Positions 9,284-18,825 of a stretch of 49,971 nucleotides of DNA are shown piece after piece. Under the pieces are notes generated by a model. That model was not told the DNA's origin. It saw only the letters and a program-made list of their open reading frames with translations, and ran no database searches. Position 1 is the stretch's first letter. Each line of letters opens with the position of its first letter. Source of the stretch: Brevibacterium sp. S22 (GTDB lineage: Bacteria; Actinomycetota; Actinomycetes; Actinomycetales; Brevibacteriaceae); assembly GCF_004745485.1 (NCBI RefSeq), contig NZ_RHFG01000029.1:1-49971 (forward strand), in the 5' to 3' direction. A program made the position numbers and the translations under genes.

Positions 9284-9958
9284 TCAGTCCTCCGGCTGCT
9301 GGACACCGACTCGGGCAGCGCGGATGATGCGCTCCCCGATCCGGTAGCCCGGCTGCATGACCAGGAAGAGCGTCGGATTCTCGACCTCATCCGAAGGCTG
9401 CTGCATGAGCGCTTCGTGGATGTTCGGGTCGAACTCGTCGCCGACCTCTCCGTACTGTTCGACGCCGATCTTGTCCAGCGATTCGACGAGCTTGTTCACG
9501 TGGGTCTCGAAAGGCCCGGTGACATCGCCGTTCTCGCGGGCGAGCTTGACCTCGTCGAGCACGGGGATCAGGGCCTCGACGACCTTGATCGTGCCGCCGA
9601 GAGCCGCACGCTCACGTTCACGGTCGGCGCGCATCCGGTATGCCGCATACTCGGCGTTGATGCGCTTGAGGTCGGCCAGGTAACCCGCGGCCTCCGAACC
9701 CGGTTCGGGCTCGGCCTCCGGCTCGGCGTCCTCGAGACCCGAGGCATCGGCAGGGATGTCCACACCGAGGTCGCTGGCATCGGCCGCGGCCGCTTCTGCC
9801 TGCTCGGCGTTCGGATCCGCGGTCTGCTCCTCGCCGGCCCCGGCCGACTGCTCGTCGGCCTCGGGGCGGACCTCACCGGTGTTCGGATCGACCCGGCGCT
9901 TGTCACTGAAGGTGAAGCCTGGCTCCTCGGACGACTTGTCGTTGCCCTCGGCAGTCAT
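9284..9958 (-). CDS. grpE: GrpE nucleotide-exchange factor
   Basis: The 224-aa protein has an acidic, low-complexity N-terminal third (Glu/Ala-rich, residues 20-85). This leads into the GrpE long helix ([20 protein letters not shown], about 88-107) and a C-terminal beta domain with [17 protein letters not shown]. It releases ADP from DnaK. Its ATG overlaps the dnaK stop (TAATG), indicating translational coupling. Length is within the usual actinobacterial range. Confidence 0.95.
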   Translation of the reverse strand: MTAEGNDKSSEEPGFTFSDKRRVDPNTGEVRPEADEQSAGAGEEQTADPNAEQAEAAAADASDLGVDIPADASGLEDAEPEAEPEPGSEAAGYLADLKRINAEYAAYRMRADRERERAALGGTIKVVEALIPVLDEVKLARENGDVTGPFETHVNKLVESLDKIGVEQYGEVGDEFDPNIHEALMQQPSDEVENPTLFLVMQPGYRIGERIIRAARVGVQQPED

Positions 9959-11820
9959 TACTTCTTCTCCTCATCCTCTTCGTCGACGACTTCGGCGTCG
10001 ACGACATCGTCGTCTGCGCCTGCATCGGCTGCGCCCTCGCCAGCGGCCTCGGCGCCTTCGGCACCGCCCTGCTGGTTGTAGATGGCTTCGCCGATCTTCT
10101 GCTGGTTCTCCATGAGCTTGTCATAGGCGGACTTCACGGCGTCGTCGTCTTCACCCTTGAGAGCTTCCTTGACGGCGTCGACATCGCCCTGCATCTCGGT
10201 CTTGATCTCTTCGGGCAGCTTGTCCGCGTTGTCGGTCAGCAACTTCTCGGTCTGGTAGGCGAGGTTCTCCGCATTGTTGCGGACGTCGGCTGCCTCACGG
10301 CGCTTCTTGTCCTCTTCTGCGTGTTCCTCGGCCTCACGGACCATGCGCTCGATGTCTTCCTCCGGCAGTGCGGAACCACCGGTGATCGTCATCGACTGCT
10401 CGGTGCCGGTGCCCTTGTCGGTGGCCGACACGTGCACGATGCCGTTGGCATCGATGTCGAAGGCGACCTCGATCTGCGGCACACCGCGCGGAGCCGGAGC
10501 GATGCCGGTCAGCTCGAACGTGCCGAGGTTCTTGTTGTCGCGAGTGAACTCACGCTCACCCTGGAAGACCTGGATCGACACGGAGGGCTGGTTGTCCTCA
10601 GCGGTGGTGAAGGTCTCCGAACGCTTGGTCGGGATCGGGGTGTTGCGCTCGATGAGCTTGGTCATCACGCCGCCCTTGGTCTCGAGTCCGAGCGAGAGCG
10701 GGGTGACGTCGATGAGCAGAACGTCCTTGCGCTCACCCACGAGGACACCGGCCTGCACGGCGGCGCCGATGGCCACGACCTCATCGGGGTTGACACCCTT
10801 GTTGGGCTCCTTGCCTCCGGTGAGTTCGGTGACGACGGCTGAGACACCGGGCATACGGGTCGAACCGCCGACGAGGACGACGTGGTCGATCTCATTGACG
10901 GAGACGCCAGCGTCCTTCATGACTGCGTGGAACGGAGCCTTGGTGCGCTCGAGGAGGTCCTTGGTCAGGTCCTCGAACTTCGCACGGGTGAGGGTCTCAT
11001 CCAGGTGGATGGGTCCGTTCTCGCTCATCGACAGGTACTGCAGCGAGATGTTCGTGCTGGTGGCCGAGGACAGTTCCTTCTTGGCCTGCTCAGAGGCTTC
11101 CTTGAGGCGCTGCAGAGCGGTGGCGTCCTTGGTCAGGTCCACACCGTAGTTGTTCTTGACCTGCTCGACGAGGTGGTCGACGATCCGCTGATCCCAGTCG
11201 TCACCGCCGAGGCGGTTGTCACCGGAGGTCGCACGGACCTGAATGGTGGAGAAGTCGTCTTCGTCCTTGCCGACTTCGAGCAGCGAGACGTCGAAGGTAC
11301 CGCCACCGAGGTCGAAGACGAGGATGAGCTCGTCTTCCTTGCCGCGCTCGAGGCCGTAGGCCAGAGCGGCAGCGGTGGGCTCGTTGATGATGCGCGAGAC
11401 GTTGAGACCGGCGATCTCACCGGCGTCCTTCGTCGCCTGACGCTCGGCGTCATTGAAGTAGGCGGGAACGGTGATCACCGCGTCGGTGACCTCCTCCTGC
11501 AGGTATTCCTCAGCGTCGTGCTTGAGCTTCTGGAGGATGCGTGCCGAGACCTCGGGAGCCGTCATCTTCTTGCCGCCGATCTCGGTGGACCAGTCGGTGC
11601 CCATGTGGCGCTTGACCGAGGCGACGGTGTTCTTGATGTTCGTGACGGCCTGACGCTTGGCGATCTCGCCGACCAGCGAGTCGCCGTTCTTGTTGACTGC
11701 GACGACGGACGGGGTCGTGCGACCGCCTTCTGCGTTTGCGATGACCTTCGGGTCGCCGCCCTCGAGGACGGTGACGACGGAGTTCGTGGTTCCGAGGTCG
11801 ATTCCGACTGCACGTGCCAT
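9958..11820 (-). CDS. dnaK: DnaK (Hsp70) chaperone
   Basis: The 620-aa protein starts with [15 protein letters not shown] (phosphate-1 loop). It contains [16 protein letters not shown] near residue 170 and [11 protein letters not shown] near 310, then the substrate-binding domain and a C-terminal lid ending in an acidic Glu/Asp tail. It is an ATP-dependent folding chaperone and, with HspR, a likely co-repressor of its own operon. It is the first gene of the operon; upstream lie a TTGACG -35 and two HAIR-like operators. Purine-rich GGAGAGAAAACT precedes the ATG. Confidence 0.98.
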   Translation of the reverse strand: MARAVGIDLGTTNSVVTVLEGGDPKVIANAEGGRTTPSVVAVNKNGDSLVGEIAKRQAVTNIKNTVASVKRHMGTDWSTEIGGKKMTAPEVSARILQKLKHDAEEYLQEEVTDAVITVPAYFNDAERQATKDAGEIAGLNVSRIINEPTAAALAYGLERGKEDELILVFDLGGGTFDVSLLEVGKDEDDFSTIQVRATSGDNRLGGDDWDQRIVDHLVEQVKNNYGVDLTKDATALQRLKEASEQAKKELSSATSTNISLQYLSMSENGPIHLDETLTRAKFEDLTKDLLERTKAPFHAVMKDAGVSVNEIDHVVLVGGSTRMPGVSAVVTELTGGKEPNKGVNPDEVVAIGAAVQAGVLVGERKDVLLIDVTPLSLGLETKGGVMTKLIERNTPIPTKRSETFTTAEDNQPSVSIQVFQGEREFTRDNKNLGTFELTGIAPAPRGVPQIEVAFDIDANGIVHVSATDKGTGTEQSMTITGGSALPEEDIERMVREAEEHAEEDKKRREAADVRNNAENLAYQTEKLLTDNADKLPEEIKTEMQGDVDAVKEALKGEDDDAVKSAYDKLMENQQKIGEAIYNQQGGAEGAEAAGEGAADAGADDDVVDAEVVDEEDEEKK

Positions 11821-11945
11821 AGTTTTCTCTCCTTACAGATCGTGAGTTCATGCGACTCGAATGTGTGCGATCGGGCGGCTCCGCCAACCGGTCTTCCACG
11901 GCATTTCCTGCCGCGGGTGAGCGGCGGAACCACTCGACCGCACAC

Positions 11946-11966
11946 ATTGAGCCAACTGGACTCAAG
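11946..11966 (-). promoter_or_regulatory. HAIR-like HspR operator 1
   Basis: ATTGAGC-N7-ACTCAAG matches the HAIR consensus CTTGAGT-N7-ACTCAAG with one perfect half and two mismatches in the other. It begins 126 bp upstream of the dnaK ATG and would overlap the -10/+1 region of the candidate promoter whose -35 is TTGACG at 11988-11993. Confidence 0.8.
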
Positions 11967-11987
11967 TATTCTCTTCGAGGTTCCGAC

Positions 11988-11993
11988 CGTCAA
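11988..11993 (-). promoter_or_regulatory. Candidate -35 element of the dnaK operon promoter
   Basis: TTGACG on the minus strand. A -10 placed 15-17 bp further (AATACT or TACTTG) is weak and would lie over HAIR site 1, which suits repression by steric block. Confidence 0.4.
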
Positions 11994-12000
11994 ATCGGCC

Positions 12001-12037
12001 TCATCAAAGTTGCGTACACCAGACTCAACTTTGATGA
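12001..12037 (-). promoter_or_regulatory. HAIR-like HspR operator 2 inside a 12-bp inverted repeat
   Basis: Perfect 12-bp arms TCATCAAAGTTG / CAACTTTGATGA are separated by 13 nt. The core GTTGCGT-N7-ACTCAAC (12009-12029) matches the HAIR consensus with three mismatches. It starts 63 bp (six helical turns) from operator 1. It lies upstream of the candidate -35. Confidence 0.6.
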
Positions 12038-12174
12038 TGGAGGTTTTATTCCGGTCGGGGAGAGTTTTTCCGGCAGAGTTGTGCAATCAGCCCGCAGTAG
12101 TCCAATAGTCTGCGAATGGTCCGCACTCCCCCTGCAGAGCGTTCGTGAGCTTCCAGCCGGGATGCGTGTCGGAG

Positions 12175-12180
12175 TAGACT
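12175..12180 (+). promoter_or_regulatory. Putative -10 element of the alpha/beta hydrolase gene (leaderless arrangement)
   Basis: TAGACT is exactly 6 nt before the ATG at 12187. The hexamer forms part of a small perfect palindrome, AGACTGAGTCT. Confidence 0.4.
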
Positions 12181-12186
12181 GAGTCT

Positions 12187-13098
12187 ATGTCGCCCACGCC
12201 ATACGCGGCGTTCTTTCCTCCTCTGAGGCGCTCAGCCGCTGAGCTGGAACCGGAGGAAACCTGGTGGCCCTGGGAGGGGCATCACGTTCATATTGCCCGA
12301 GCCCGTCAGCGGGATGCGTCGGTCAGGGTGTTAGTGGTTCATGGCGCGGGAGGCCACAGTGGCGCGCTCTGGCCGATGGCAGCTCTGCTCGCCGAACGCG
12401 GTATCGATATCGCTGCAGTCGATCTGCCGCTCTACGGTCGAACGACGTCAGCTGACCCTCAAGATGTCCGCTACGACGACTGGATTCGGCTGCTGGTCGA
12501 TCTGGCGGAGAAGGAACACGATGGACGCCCCCTGATCTTGCTCGGCGCAAGCGTCGGAGGCATGTTGGCCTATGAGGTCGCAGCACGATCGTCATACGTC
12601 GCAGGTGTCGCGGCCACCTGCCTTCTTGACCCCCGCGACTGGCGTGCTCGTGCGCGCATGTCTCGTTTCGGGCCGTTGGGAATTCTCGGTGGCCCGCTCT
12701 CGGTTCTGGCACGTGGCCGATTCGCTGCGGTAATGATCCCGGTGAAATGGGCGGCGGATCTTTCAAAGATGAGTCGTAACCCAGAGCTTTCCAGGCTGTG
12801 TGCTGCTGACCCGTTGGGCGGAGGAGCGAAAGTCCCTCTCGGGTTCCTGGCGTCCTACATGCGATATCGCCATACACCGCCCGAATCGATGCAGACCCCG
12901 GTTGATCTCCTTCACCCCAGTCTTGATGCCTGGACTCCGGCGGAACTCAGCATGCGCGTCTTCCGGCGTCTCGCGTCGCCTGGTCAGGTCGTCATGCTCC
13001 GTGAGTGCGGGCACTTCCCTAGCGAAGAGCCCGGCGTCACGGACTTCGTTTCGGCTGTTCTCAATCTCGCTGAGAGCCTTCACGATCAGTCCTCATGA
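12187..13098 (+). CDS. Alpha/beta-fold hydrolase
   Basis: The 303-aa protein has the oxyanion-hole motif VVHGAGGHSG near residue 50 and a nucleophile elbow LLGASVGG near 118-125 (Ser in GxSxG). The likely acid is in the DAWTPAEL segment near 257, and the catalytic His in RECGHFPSEEPG near 280. No signal peptide is visible, so it is cytosolic. Substrate unknown; the fold covers esterases, lipases and lactonases. It is transcribed alone, divergent from the heat-shock operon and convergent with the siderophore-binding gene. Confidence 0.85.
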   Translation: MSPTPYAAFFPPLRRSAAELEPEETWWPWEGHHVHIARARQRDASVRVLVVHGAGGHSGALWPMAALLAERGIDIAAVDLPLYGRTTSADPQDVRYDDWIRLLVDLAEKEHDGRPLILLGASVGGMLAYEVAARSSYVAGVAATCLLDPRDWRARARMSRFGPLGILGGPLSVLARGRFAAVMIPVKWAADLSKMSRNPELSRLCAADPLGGGAKVPLGFLASYMRYRHTPPESMQTPVDLLHPSLDAWTPAELSMRVFRRLASPGQVVMLRECGHFPSEEPGVTDFVSAVLNLAESLHDQSS

Positions 13099-13154
13099 AT
13101 TGTCCGCCTTGCGCTCTGCAGACGTGGCCTGACGGATGCGTGTCATCGTCGACT

Positions 13155-14183
13155 TCACTTGCCGAGGTACTCGTCGAGGTCGTCGAGGATGATTCCGGCA
13201 CCGGTGGGCCCGAGGCCCAGGAACCACACATCGTCCTCGACTCGGATCGCTTTGTCGTCTTTGACTGCATCGAGACCCTTCCACTGACTCGAGGCCAGGG
13301 CCTTGTCCTCGCCGGTGGCTTTGGGATCGCCGTAGCTCGTGTAGAAGATGAAGTCCCCTCCGGCCTGATCGAGGTTCTCCGGCGAGATCTCGACTGCGAG
13401 TTCGTCGACGTCCTGTTTCTCCGGGCGTTTGAAGCCGGCATCACCGAGGATGACGCCGATGAGTGACTGATTAGCGTAGAGGCGAAGCTTCTCGGGCATG
13501 AACCGCACGAGCGAGATCGTCGGATCTCCGTCGACGGACTTCTTCAGCGCCTTCGCTTCCTCGGCGTATTCCTCGAGGTCCGAAGTGGCTTCGTTCTCCA
13601 TCCCCAGGGCATCACCGACGAGGCGGAAGTTCTCCTTCCATGGGAAGCCAGGGCGAATCGAGAACACCGTCGGAGCGATCGAGTCGAGTTCGTCGTAGAG
13701 TTTGTCGGCTCGCAGCTGACTGCCGAGGATGAGGTCAGGTTCGAGTGACGCGATCTTCTCCAGATCGAGCTCGTTGATCGTTCCGACGGTCTCGACGCCG
13801 TCGACCTTGTCTTCGAGGTAGCTCGGCACCGGGTTCGCCCCTTCGGTCGTCACCATACCGACTGGCTTGATGCCCAGTGAGAGGACGTCGTCGAGTTCGC
13901 CGGTGTCGAGGACGACGACACGTTCGGGCTTCTTCTCGATCTCCGTGGACCCGTTCGCATGCTTGATCGTGCGCGGGAACTCCCCCGCCTCGGCGTCGGT
14001 GCCGAGCTTCGCCGTCTCCTCGTCCGCGGTCCCGAAGGACTCGCCTCCGGTCGCGACGTCCTTGTTTCCCGATTCGCCGCCGCTTCCCTTGTCACCATCG
14101 GCGGCGCAGCCGCTTGCCAGGAGAGCAATGGTCAGGGTCGTTGCAGCCAGCGTCGCGGCACGCTGAGGAAGAGAAATCGTCAT
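13155..14183 (-). CDS. Iron-siderophore ABC transporter substrate-binding lipoprotein
   Basis: The 342-aa product has a lipoprotein signal (LLASGC with Cys26) and a Ser/Gly/Asp linker. A type III periplasmic-binding fold follows, with the familiar ERVVVLDTGELDDVLSLGIKPVG strand-turn and EKIASLEPDLILGSQ at the inter-lobe helix. It is a FecB/FepB-like receptor that captures ferric siderophores outside the membrane. No permease or ATPase gene is adjacent. An iron-box-like sequence abuts the start codon and TAGACT lies 6 nt before the ATG, so the message is probably leaderless and iron repressed. Confidence 0.88.
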   Translation of the reverse strand: MTISLPQRAATLAATTLTIALLASGCAADGDKGSGGESGNKDVATGGESFGTADEETAKLGTDAEAGEFPRTIKHANGSTEIEKKPERVVVLDTGELDDVLSLGIKPVGMVTTEGANPVPSYLEDKVDGVETVGTINELDLEKIASLEPDLILGSQLRADKLYDELDSIAPTVFSIRPGFPWKENFRLVGDALGMENEATSDLEEYAEEAKALKKSVDGDPTISLVRFMPEKLRLYANQSLIGVILGDAGFKRPEKQDVDELAVEISPENLDQAGGDFIFYTSYGDPKATGEDKALASSQWKGLDAVKDDKAIRVEDDVWFLGLGPTGAGIILDDLDEYLGK

Positions 14184-14201
14184 AAGGACAGTCTAACCTC
14201 A
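14183..14201 (-). promoter_or_regulatory. Probable DtxR/IdeR iron box, minus-strand gene
   Basis: On the minus strand TGAGGTTAGACTGTCCTTA matches the DtxR consensus TTAGGTTAGGCTAACCTAA at 14 of 19 positions. It includes the putative -10 hexamer TAGACT (14190-14195) and touches the ATG, so repressor binding would block initiation. Confidence 0.55.
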
Positions 14202-14216
14202 CCAAATCCTCGTCGA

Positions 14217-14235
14217 TTAGGTTAGGCTCACATAG
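14217..14235 (+). promoter_or_regulatory. DtxR/IdeR iron box, plus-strand gene
   Basis: TTAGGTTAGGCTCACATAG matches TTAGGTTAGGCTAACCTAA at 16 of 19 positions. It overlaps a -10-like TAGGAT (14233-14238). This supports iron repression of the downstream binding-protein gene and possibly both divergent genes. Confidence 0.8.
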
Positions 14236-14289
14236 GATCATATGCGACGAAAGCCCCACCTTTCGTCTGCGGACACGAAAGAGAGCACA

Positions 14290-15327
14290 ATGACACCCCT
14301 CACCCACCGGACACCCCGCGCGCTCACCTGCATCGCCACCGCCGCCGTCATCGGCCTCGCCGGATGCGGCGGCACCGACTCCGCATCGGACGCATCCTCC
14401 GATTCCGCGGCCGGCGATGCAGGTCAGTGGCCCCTGACGATCACCGATGACGCCGACCATGAGGTCACCATCGACGAACAGCCCGAGAAGATCGTCTCCA
14501 CCGCCGTGACACTCACCGGCAGCCTGCTCGCCATCGACGCCCCGGTCACCGCCTCGGGCGCCACCATGCCGGGATCCCCCGTTGCCGATGACCAGGGCTT
14601 CTTCACTCAGTGGGGTGACGTCGCGAAGGAGAAGGACGTCGAAGCCCTCTACCAGGGCGACCCCGACGTCGAGGCCGTCCTCGCCGAAGAACCCGACCTC
14701 ATCCTCGTCTCGAAGACCGGTCAGGACTCGGCCAATGCGATCTACGACCAGCTTTCCGACATCGCCCCGACCGTCGTCGTCGACTACGGCGACAAGGACT
14801 GGCAGGAGGTCACCACCAAGCTCGGCGAGATCACCGAACACACGGACGAGGCGAAAAAGGTCAACGACGAGTTCGACTCCCGCGCCGAGGAGGTCAAGTC
14901 CGCCATCGACGCCCCGAAGCAGCCCGTGACCGGCATGATCTTCAATGAGAAGGCCAAGGGCGGAGGATCGGGTGCCAGCGCGAATGTCTGGACGCCGGAC
15001 TCCGCGCAGGGCAAGCTCCTCGAAGAGGTCGGATTCGAGCTCGCCGAGGTGCCCGAGGGCACGACCAGCCAGGGCGAGATGGGCAAGCGCTCCGACATCT
15101 ACGAAGTGACCGGTGAGAACCTGTCGAAGGCCGTCACCGGCGAATCGGTGTTCCTCTTCAATGCCGATGAGGAGACCGTCGACGGCTATAAGGAGAATTC
15201 CCTGGTCAAAGGCACCCCGGCAGTGAAGAACGATGCGGTGTACGCAATGGGCCTCGATTCATTCCGCCTCGACTACTACTCGGCGACGAACGTCCTCGAC
15301 CGCATCGAGGACGAATTCGCCAAGTGA
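14290..15327 (+). CDS. Iron-siderophore ABC transporter substrate-binding lipoprotein
   Basis: Start ATG 14290 is preferred (GAAAGAGAG upstream). An in-frame ATG at 14242 lies only 3 nt past the putative -10 and would add residues before the signal. The 345-aa protein has a lipobox VIGLAGC (Cys26). The mature domain begins QWPLTITDDADHEVTIDEQPEKIVS, a typical FepB opening, with AEEPDLILVSK near residue 135 and a C-terminal YYSATNVLDRIEDEF helix. It is distinct from its divergent partner and probably binds a different ferric siderophore, perhaps of the enterobactin type by family resemblance. No transporter partner is linked. A strong hairpin follows. Confidence 0.88.
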   Translation: MTPLTHRTPRALTCIATAAVIGLAGCGGTDSASDASSDSAAGDAGQWPLTITDDADHEVTIDEQPEKIVSTAVTLTGSLLAIDAPVTASGATMPGSPVADDQGFFTQWGDVAKEKDVEALYQGDPDVEAVLAEEPDLILVSKTGQDSANAIYDQLSDIAPTVVVDYGDKDWQEVTTKLGEITEHTDEAKKVNDEFDSRAEEVKSAIDAPKQPVTGMIFNEKAKGGGSGASANVWTPDSAQGKLLEEVGFELAEVPEGTTSQGEMGKRSDIYEVTGENLSKAVTGESVFLFNADEETVDGYKENSLVKGTPAVKNDAVYAMGLDSFRLDYYSATNVLDRIEDEFAK

Positions 15328-15366
15328 TGCGCTGAGCGCACTGGCACCCGCACCGGCACCGGTCAA

Positions 15367-15400
15367 ACGAAGGGCCCCGTCCACGGACGGGGCCCTTCGT
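15367..15400 (+). terminator. Hairpin terminator after the plus-strand siderophore gene
   Basis: A 14-bp perfect stem (ACGAAGGGCCCCGT and complement) has a 6-nt CCACGG loop, 40 nt past the stop. It lies between convergent genes and may act on both. Confidence 0.75.
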
Positions 15401-15490
15401 CGTATCGAACCGCTGGCGGGACCGACGATGACATCATTCGGTGTCGGGAGCCGCCTCGGCGATCATCGCTTCACGATCACCGTTTGTCGG

Positions 15491-16759
15491 TCACTTCTTC
15501 GCAGGACGGGAGCCGATGATCTCGGCCCGGTCGTCACGGTTGAACTGACGCAGCTGCGTGACATGCGCCGGATTGAGCTCGGAGACATCGGCCACCTGCA
15601 GCAGCCGCATGGTGCGCTCGACCTGCTCGCGGAGGATCTCGATCGTCCGATCCACGCCTGCCCGACCGCCGGCCATGAGCCCGAACAGGTAGGCACGACC
15701 GATGAGGGTGAAGTCGGCGCCGAGGGCCAGTGCGGCGACGATATCGGCGCCGTTGCGGATGCCGGTGTCGATGATGATCTCCACGTTCTTGCCGATCTCA
15801 CGAGCCACCTCGGGGAGGAGCTCGAAGGGCACAGGCGCCCGATCGAGCTGACGTCCGCCGTGGTTGGACAGGACGATCGAATCGACGCCGAGGTCAGCGA
15901 GCTTCTTCGCGTCCTCGAGCGTCTGCACACCCTTGACCGAGAATTTGCCGGGCCACATGGCACGGATTTCAGCCAGGTCGTCGAAGTCGATCGAGGGGTC
16001 CATCGCCGAGTCGAGGAGCTCTCCGACGGTTCCGCCTGTCTCCGACAGGGACGCGAATTCGAGCTTCGGGGTGGTCAGGAAGTCCCACCACCACCAGGGA
16101 CGCGGAATCGCGTTGAGGATCGTCTGCGGGGTCAGCTGCGGCGGGATCGAGAAGCCGTTGCGGGTGTCGCGCAGGCGGGCACCGGCCACGGGAGCGTCGA
16201 CGGTGAAGAACAATGTGTCGAACCCGGCGTCCTTCGCACGTTCGACCAGACCATAGGAGATGTCGCGCTGTTTCATAACGTAGAGCTGGAACCAATTGCG
16301 ACCGTGCGGATTGACCTTCTTCACGTCCTCGATCGAGGTGGTGCCCAGGGTCGAGAGGGTGAACGGGATCCCCGCCGCTCCGGCGGCCCCTGCCCCGGCG
16401 GTCTCTCCCTCGGTCTGCATCAGCCGGGTGAAGCCGGTCGGCGCGATGCCGAACGGCAGTGCCGAGCTGCCGCCCATGATCTGGGTGGAGGTGTCGACAT
16501 TCGTGACGTCCTTGAGGATCGAGGGGTGGAACTCGATGTCGCGGAAGGACTGCACCGAGCGTTCCATGGAGATCTCGCCCTCGGCGGCGCCATCGGTGTA
16601 GTCGAAGGCCGCGGCCGGGGTCCGACGTTTGGCGATCCGGCGCAGGTCATCGATCGTCAGCGCGTTCTCCAGGCGGCGCTTCTTCGGATCGAGCTCGAAC
16701 TTCTTGAACTTCATGAGCTCGAAGATCTCGGCCGGCTGCGGGATCTGTCTCTTGACCAT
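15491..16759 (-). CDS. lldD: FMN-dependent L-lactate dehydrogenase
   Basis: The 422-aa flavoprotein belongs to the alpha-hydroxy-acid dehydrogenase family. It shows [13 protein letters not shown] near residue 49, [10 protein letters not shown] near 100, the catalytic-His motif SNHGGRQLD at 298-306, and [21 protein letters not shown] near 328-347 for FMN phosphate binding. It oxidises L-lactate to pyruvate, passing electrons to the respiratory chain. The ATG has AAAGGAG upstream. It follows lldP on the same strand with a 105-bp gap, so the pair form a lactate uptake and oxidation unit under the divergent GntR regulator. Confidence 0.93.
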   Translation of the reverse strand: MVKRQIPQPAEIFELMKFKKFELDPKKRRLENALTIDDLRRIAKRRTPAAAFDYTDGAAEGEISMERSVQSFRDIEFHPSILKDVTNVDTSTQIMGGSSALPFGIAPTGFTRLMQTEGETAGAGAAGAAGIPFTLSTLGTTSIEDVKKVNPHGRNWFQLYVMKQRDISYGLVERAKDAGFDTLFFTVDAPVAGARLRDTRNGFSIPPQLTPQTILNAIPRPWWWWDFLTTPKLEFASLSETGGTVGELLDSAMDPSIDFDDLAEIRAMWPGKFSVKGVQTLEDAKKLADLGVDSIVLSNHGGRQLDRAPVPFELLPEVAREIGKNVEIIIDTGIRNGADIVAALALGADFTLIGRAYLFGLMAGGRAGVDRTIEILREQVERTMRLLQVADVSELNPAHVTQLRQFNRDDRAEIIGSRPAKK

Positions 16760-16864
16760 ATGAATCGCTCCTTTGATTAGTAGGGGAATGAGAAGTGGCT
16801 GATGTGGTTGACGGGGCGTGGATAGTGCGGAAAATGCTTCCGTGATGGCAGCATCCTATGGATC

Positions 16865-18553
16865 TCACGACGAGGGCACCATCCAGGACAGCACCGTGGA
16901 CTGGAGGCCGACGAGCAGGCACATGAGGACGAGCATGCCGAGCGACCAGCCGATGACACGGCGGAAGATCGAAGCCTCTCTGCCGAGAAGTCCGACGGCT
17001 GTCGCTGCGATCGTGAGGTTCTGCGGGCTGACCATCTTGCCGAGGACGCCGCCGGAGCTGTTGGCACCCACGAGCAGCAGCGGATCGAGTCCAGCCTCAT
17101 GTGCGGCAGTCTGCTGCAGCGTGGCGAACAGGGCATTGGCTGAGGTGTCCGAACCGGTGACGGCGGTGCCCAACCAGCCGAGGATCGGCGAGAGGAAGGC
17201 AAAGAAGGCTCCGGTGCCGGCGATCCAGGTGCCGATGGTGATCGTCTGACCCGACAGGTTCATGACATACGCCAGGGCGAGCACCGAACCGACGGTGAGG
17301 ATCGAGAACCGCATCTTCACGACATTGACGGCGAGGACGTCGAGGGCATCCTTGGCCTTCATCTTGTAGACGACGGCGACGATGATGCCGGAGATGAGCA
17401 GCAGTGTTCCCGGCGAAGACAGCCATTGGAAGTCATAGATCGTGCTCGTCGACGCCTCGCCTGCCGAGGTGAAGATGTTCCCGTCCAGGCCGGGCCACGG
17501 AATCTCCACATCGGTAGAGGCCAACCAGCTGTTCAGCGCGGGGACGAGCTTCGCCACTGAGAAGATGACGATGACGAGCAGATAGGGGAAGAGTGCGAGG
17601 AACACCCGGGATCCGGTCAGCGGCGCGGTCTCCTTCTTGACGACGGTGGCCACGGCCGCAGACGCACCGCCGGCGTCAGGGGCGTCGGCGCCCTCGTGTT
17701 CGCGCTCGTCGGCCATGCGGTCGAGTGCATCCTGTCCGCCCTTGGGCTTCCAGAACCGGAGCATGATGACGACGGCGGCGAGTCCGACGAGAGAAGCGAT
17801 GATATCGGTGAGTTCGACGGAGAGGAAATTCGAGGACACGTACTGAGCGGCACCGAAGACGAGGCCGACAACCAGGGCCAGCGGCCAGATCTGTCGGAGT
17901 CCGCGACGACCGTCGACGAGCATGACGAGGAACAGTGGGACGATCGCGGCCAGGAACGGGGTCTGGTGACCGACCATCGCACCAATGTCCTGATAGTCGA
18001 TGCCGGTGAGCGTGCCGGCGGTGATGATCGGAATGGCGATGGCACCGAAGGCCACGGGAGCGGTGTTCGCGACGAGGACGACGACAGCCGCTCTCATCGC
18101 GGTGAATCCGACGGCCACGAGCATGACGCCGGTGATGGCGACGGGAGCGCCGAATCCGGCGAGCGCCTCGAGGAGTCCGCCGAAGCAGAAGGCGATGATG
18201 ATGGCCTGGATCCGCGGGTCATCCGAGATGACGTTGATGACCAGTCGCAGGTCTTCGAAGTGGCCCGAGCGCACGGTGAGTTCGTAGAGCCAGATCGCGG
18301 TGATGACGATCCACATGATCGGGAACAGGCCGAAGGCGAATCCCTGGGTCGCCGACAGCGCGGCGAGCCCAACGGGCATTCCGTAGGCGGCGATGGCGAC
18401 GATAAGGGCGACGCCGACCGCCGTCAGTCCGGCCCAATGGGCCTTCCACTTCAGTGCGCCGAGGGTGACGAAGATCGTCAGCAGCGGCAGGATCGCCAGC
18501 AGCGATGACCACAGCAGGCTGTCGGCCACCGGCGCGATTTCGGGTGTGTACAT
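16865..18553 (-). CDS. lldP: L-lactate permease
   Basis: The start ATG at 18553 is chosen because GGAG lies 5 nt upstream; the frame is open to 18583. The polytopic protein of about 562 residues matches the LctP/LldP family, with some 12-14 membrane helices. It has the conserved GGLLEALAGFGAPVAITGVML near residue 125 and SGGVLGKMVSPQNLTIAATAVGL close to the C-terminus. A charged cytoplasmic loop (Lys/Glu/Ala-rich, about 270-315) interrupts the helices. It imports lactate, and probably glycolate, with protons. A promoter (TTGACG-18-TATGCT) and a FadR-type operator precede it. Confidence 0.93.
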   Translation of the reverse strand: MYTPEIAPVADSLLWSSLLAILPLLTIFVTLGALKWKAHWAGLTAVGVALIVAIAAYGMPVGLAALSATQGFAFGLFPIMWIVITAIWLYELTVRSGHFEDLRLVINVISDDPRIQAIIIAFCFGGLLEALAGFGAPVAITGVMLVAVGFTAMRAAVVVLVANTAPVAFGAIAIPIITAGTLTGIDYQDIGAMVGHQTPFLAAIVPLFLVMLVDGRRGLRQIWPLALVVGLVFGAAQYVSSNFLSVELTDIIASLVGLAAVVIMLRFWKPKGGQDALDRMADEREHEGADAPDAGGASAAVATVVKKETAPLTGSRVFLALFPYLLVIVIFSVAKLVPALNSWLASTDVEIPWPGLDGNIFTSAGEASTSTIYDFQWLSSPGTLLLISGIIVAVVYKMKAKDALDVLAVNVVKMRFSILTVGSVLALAYVMNLSGQTITIGTWIAGTGAFFAFLSPILGWLGTAVTGSDTSANALFATLQQTAAHEAGLDPLLLVGANSSGGVLGKMVSPQNLTIAATAVGLLGREASIFRRVIGWSLGMLVLMCLLVGLQSTVLSWMVPSS

Positions 18554-18652
18554 GGCTTCTCCAACATGGCCGGGCATGCCCACTGCGGGTCCGTTCCCCT
18601 GTGAACGCGCTCCGAACTCGAATGATCGAATTGTTCAGCATGGCCTTTGTGA

Positions 18653-18663
18653 GGTCAGACCAT
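18653..18663 (-). promoter_or_regulatory. Candidate LldR/FadR-type operator
   Basis: TGGTCTGACCT on the minus strand contains the TGGT-N3-ACC core typical of FadR-subfamily GntR operators. It lies about 9-19 bp downstream of the -10 of lldP, at the expected transcription start, so binding would block lldP-lldD until lactate relieves it. Confidence 0.6.
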
Positions 18664-18671
18664 TAATCTGA

Positions 18672-18701
18672 GCATAAGATGAAGATGTGATCTGCGTCAA
18701 G
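18672..18701 (-). promoter_or_regulatory. Promoter of lldP-lldD
   Basis: Minus-strand TTGACG (18696-18701), 18-bp spacer, TATGCT (18672-18677). Both hexamers are close to the housekeeping sigma consensus. Confidence 0.6.
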
Positions 18702-18825
18702 AAATTGTTCGGGAACTCCCCGCCGAGGCGGCAGGGGGTCCGGGCTGGCAGAGCAGCGGTCGTTCCGGTGCGGACAGAGCAGCAGTGACGCCTGTGCGGG
18801 CATTAGATGCGAGAAGGAGCATGAC

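Noticed and set aside
11821..12186. CIRCE-type operator for HrcA upstream of dnaK
   Set aside because: No TTAGCACTC-N9-GAGTGCTAA match; the palindromes fit HAIR instead.
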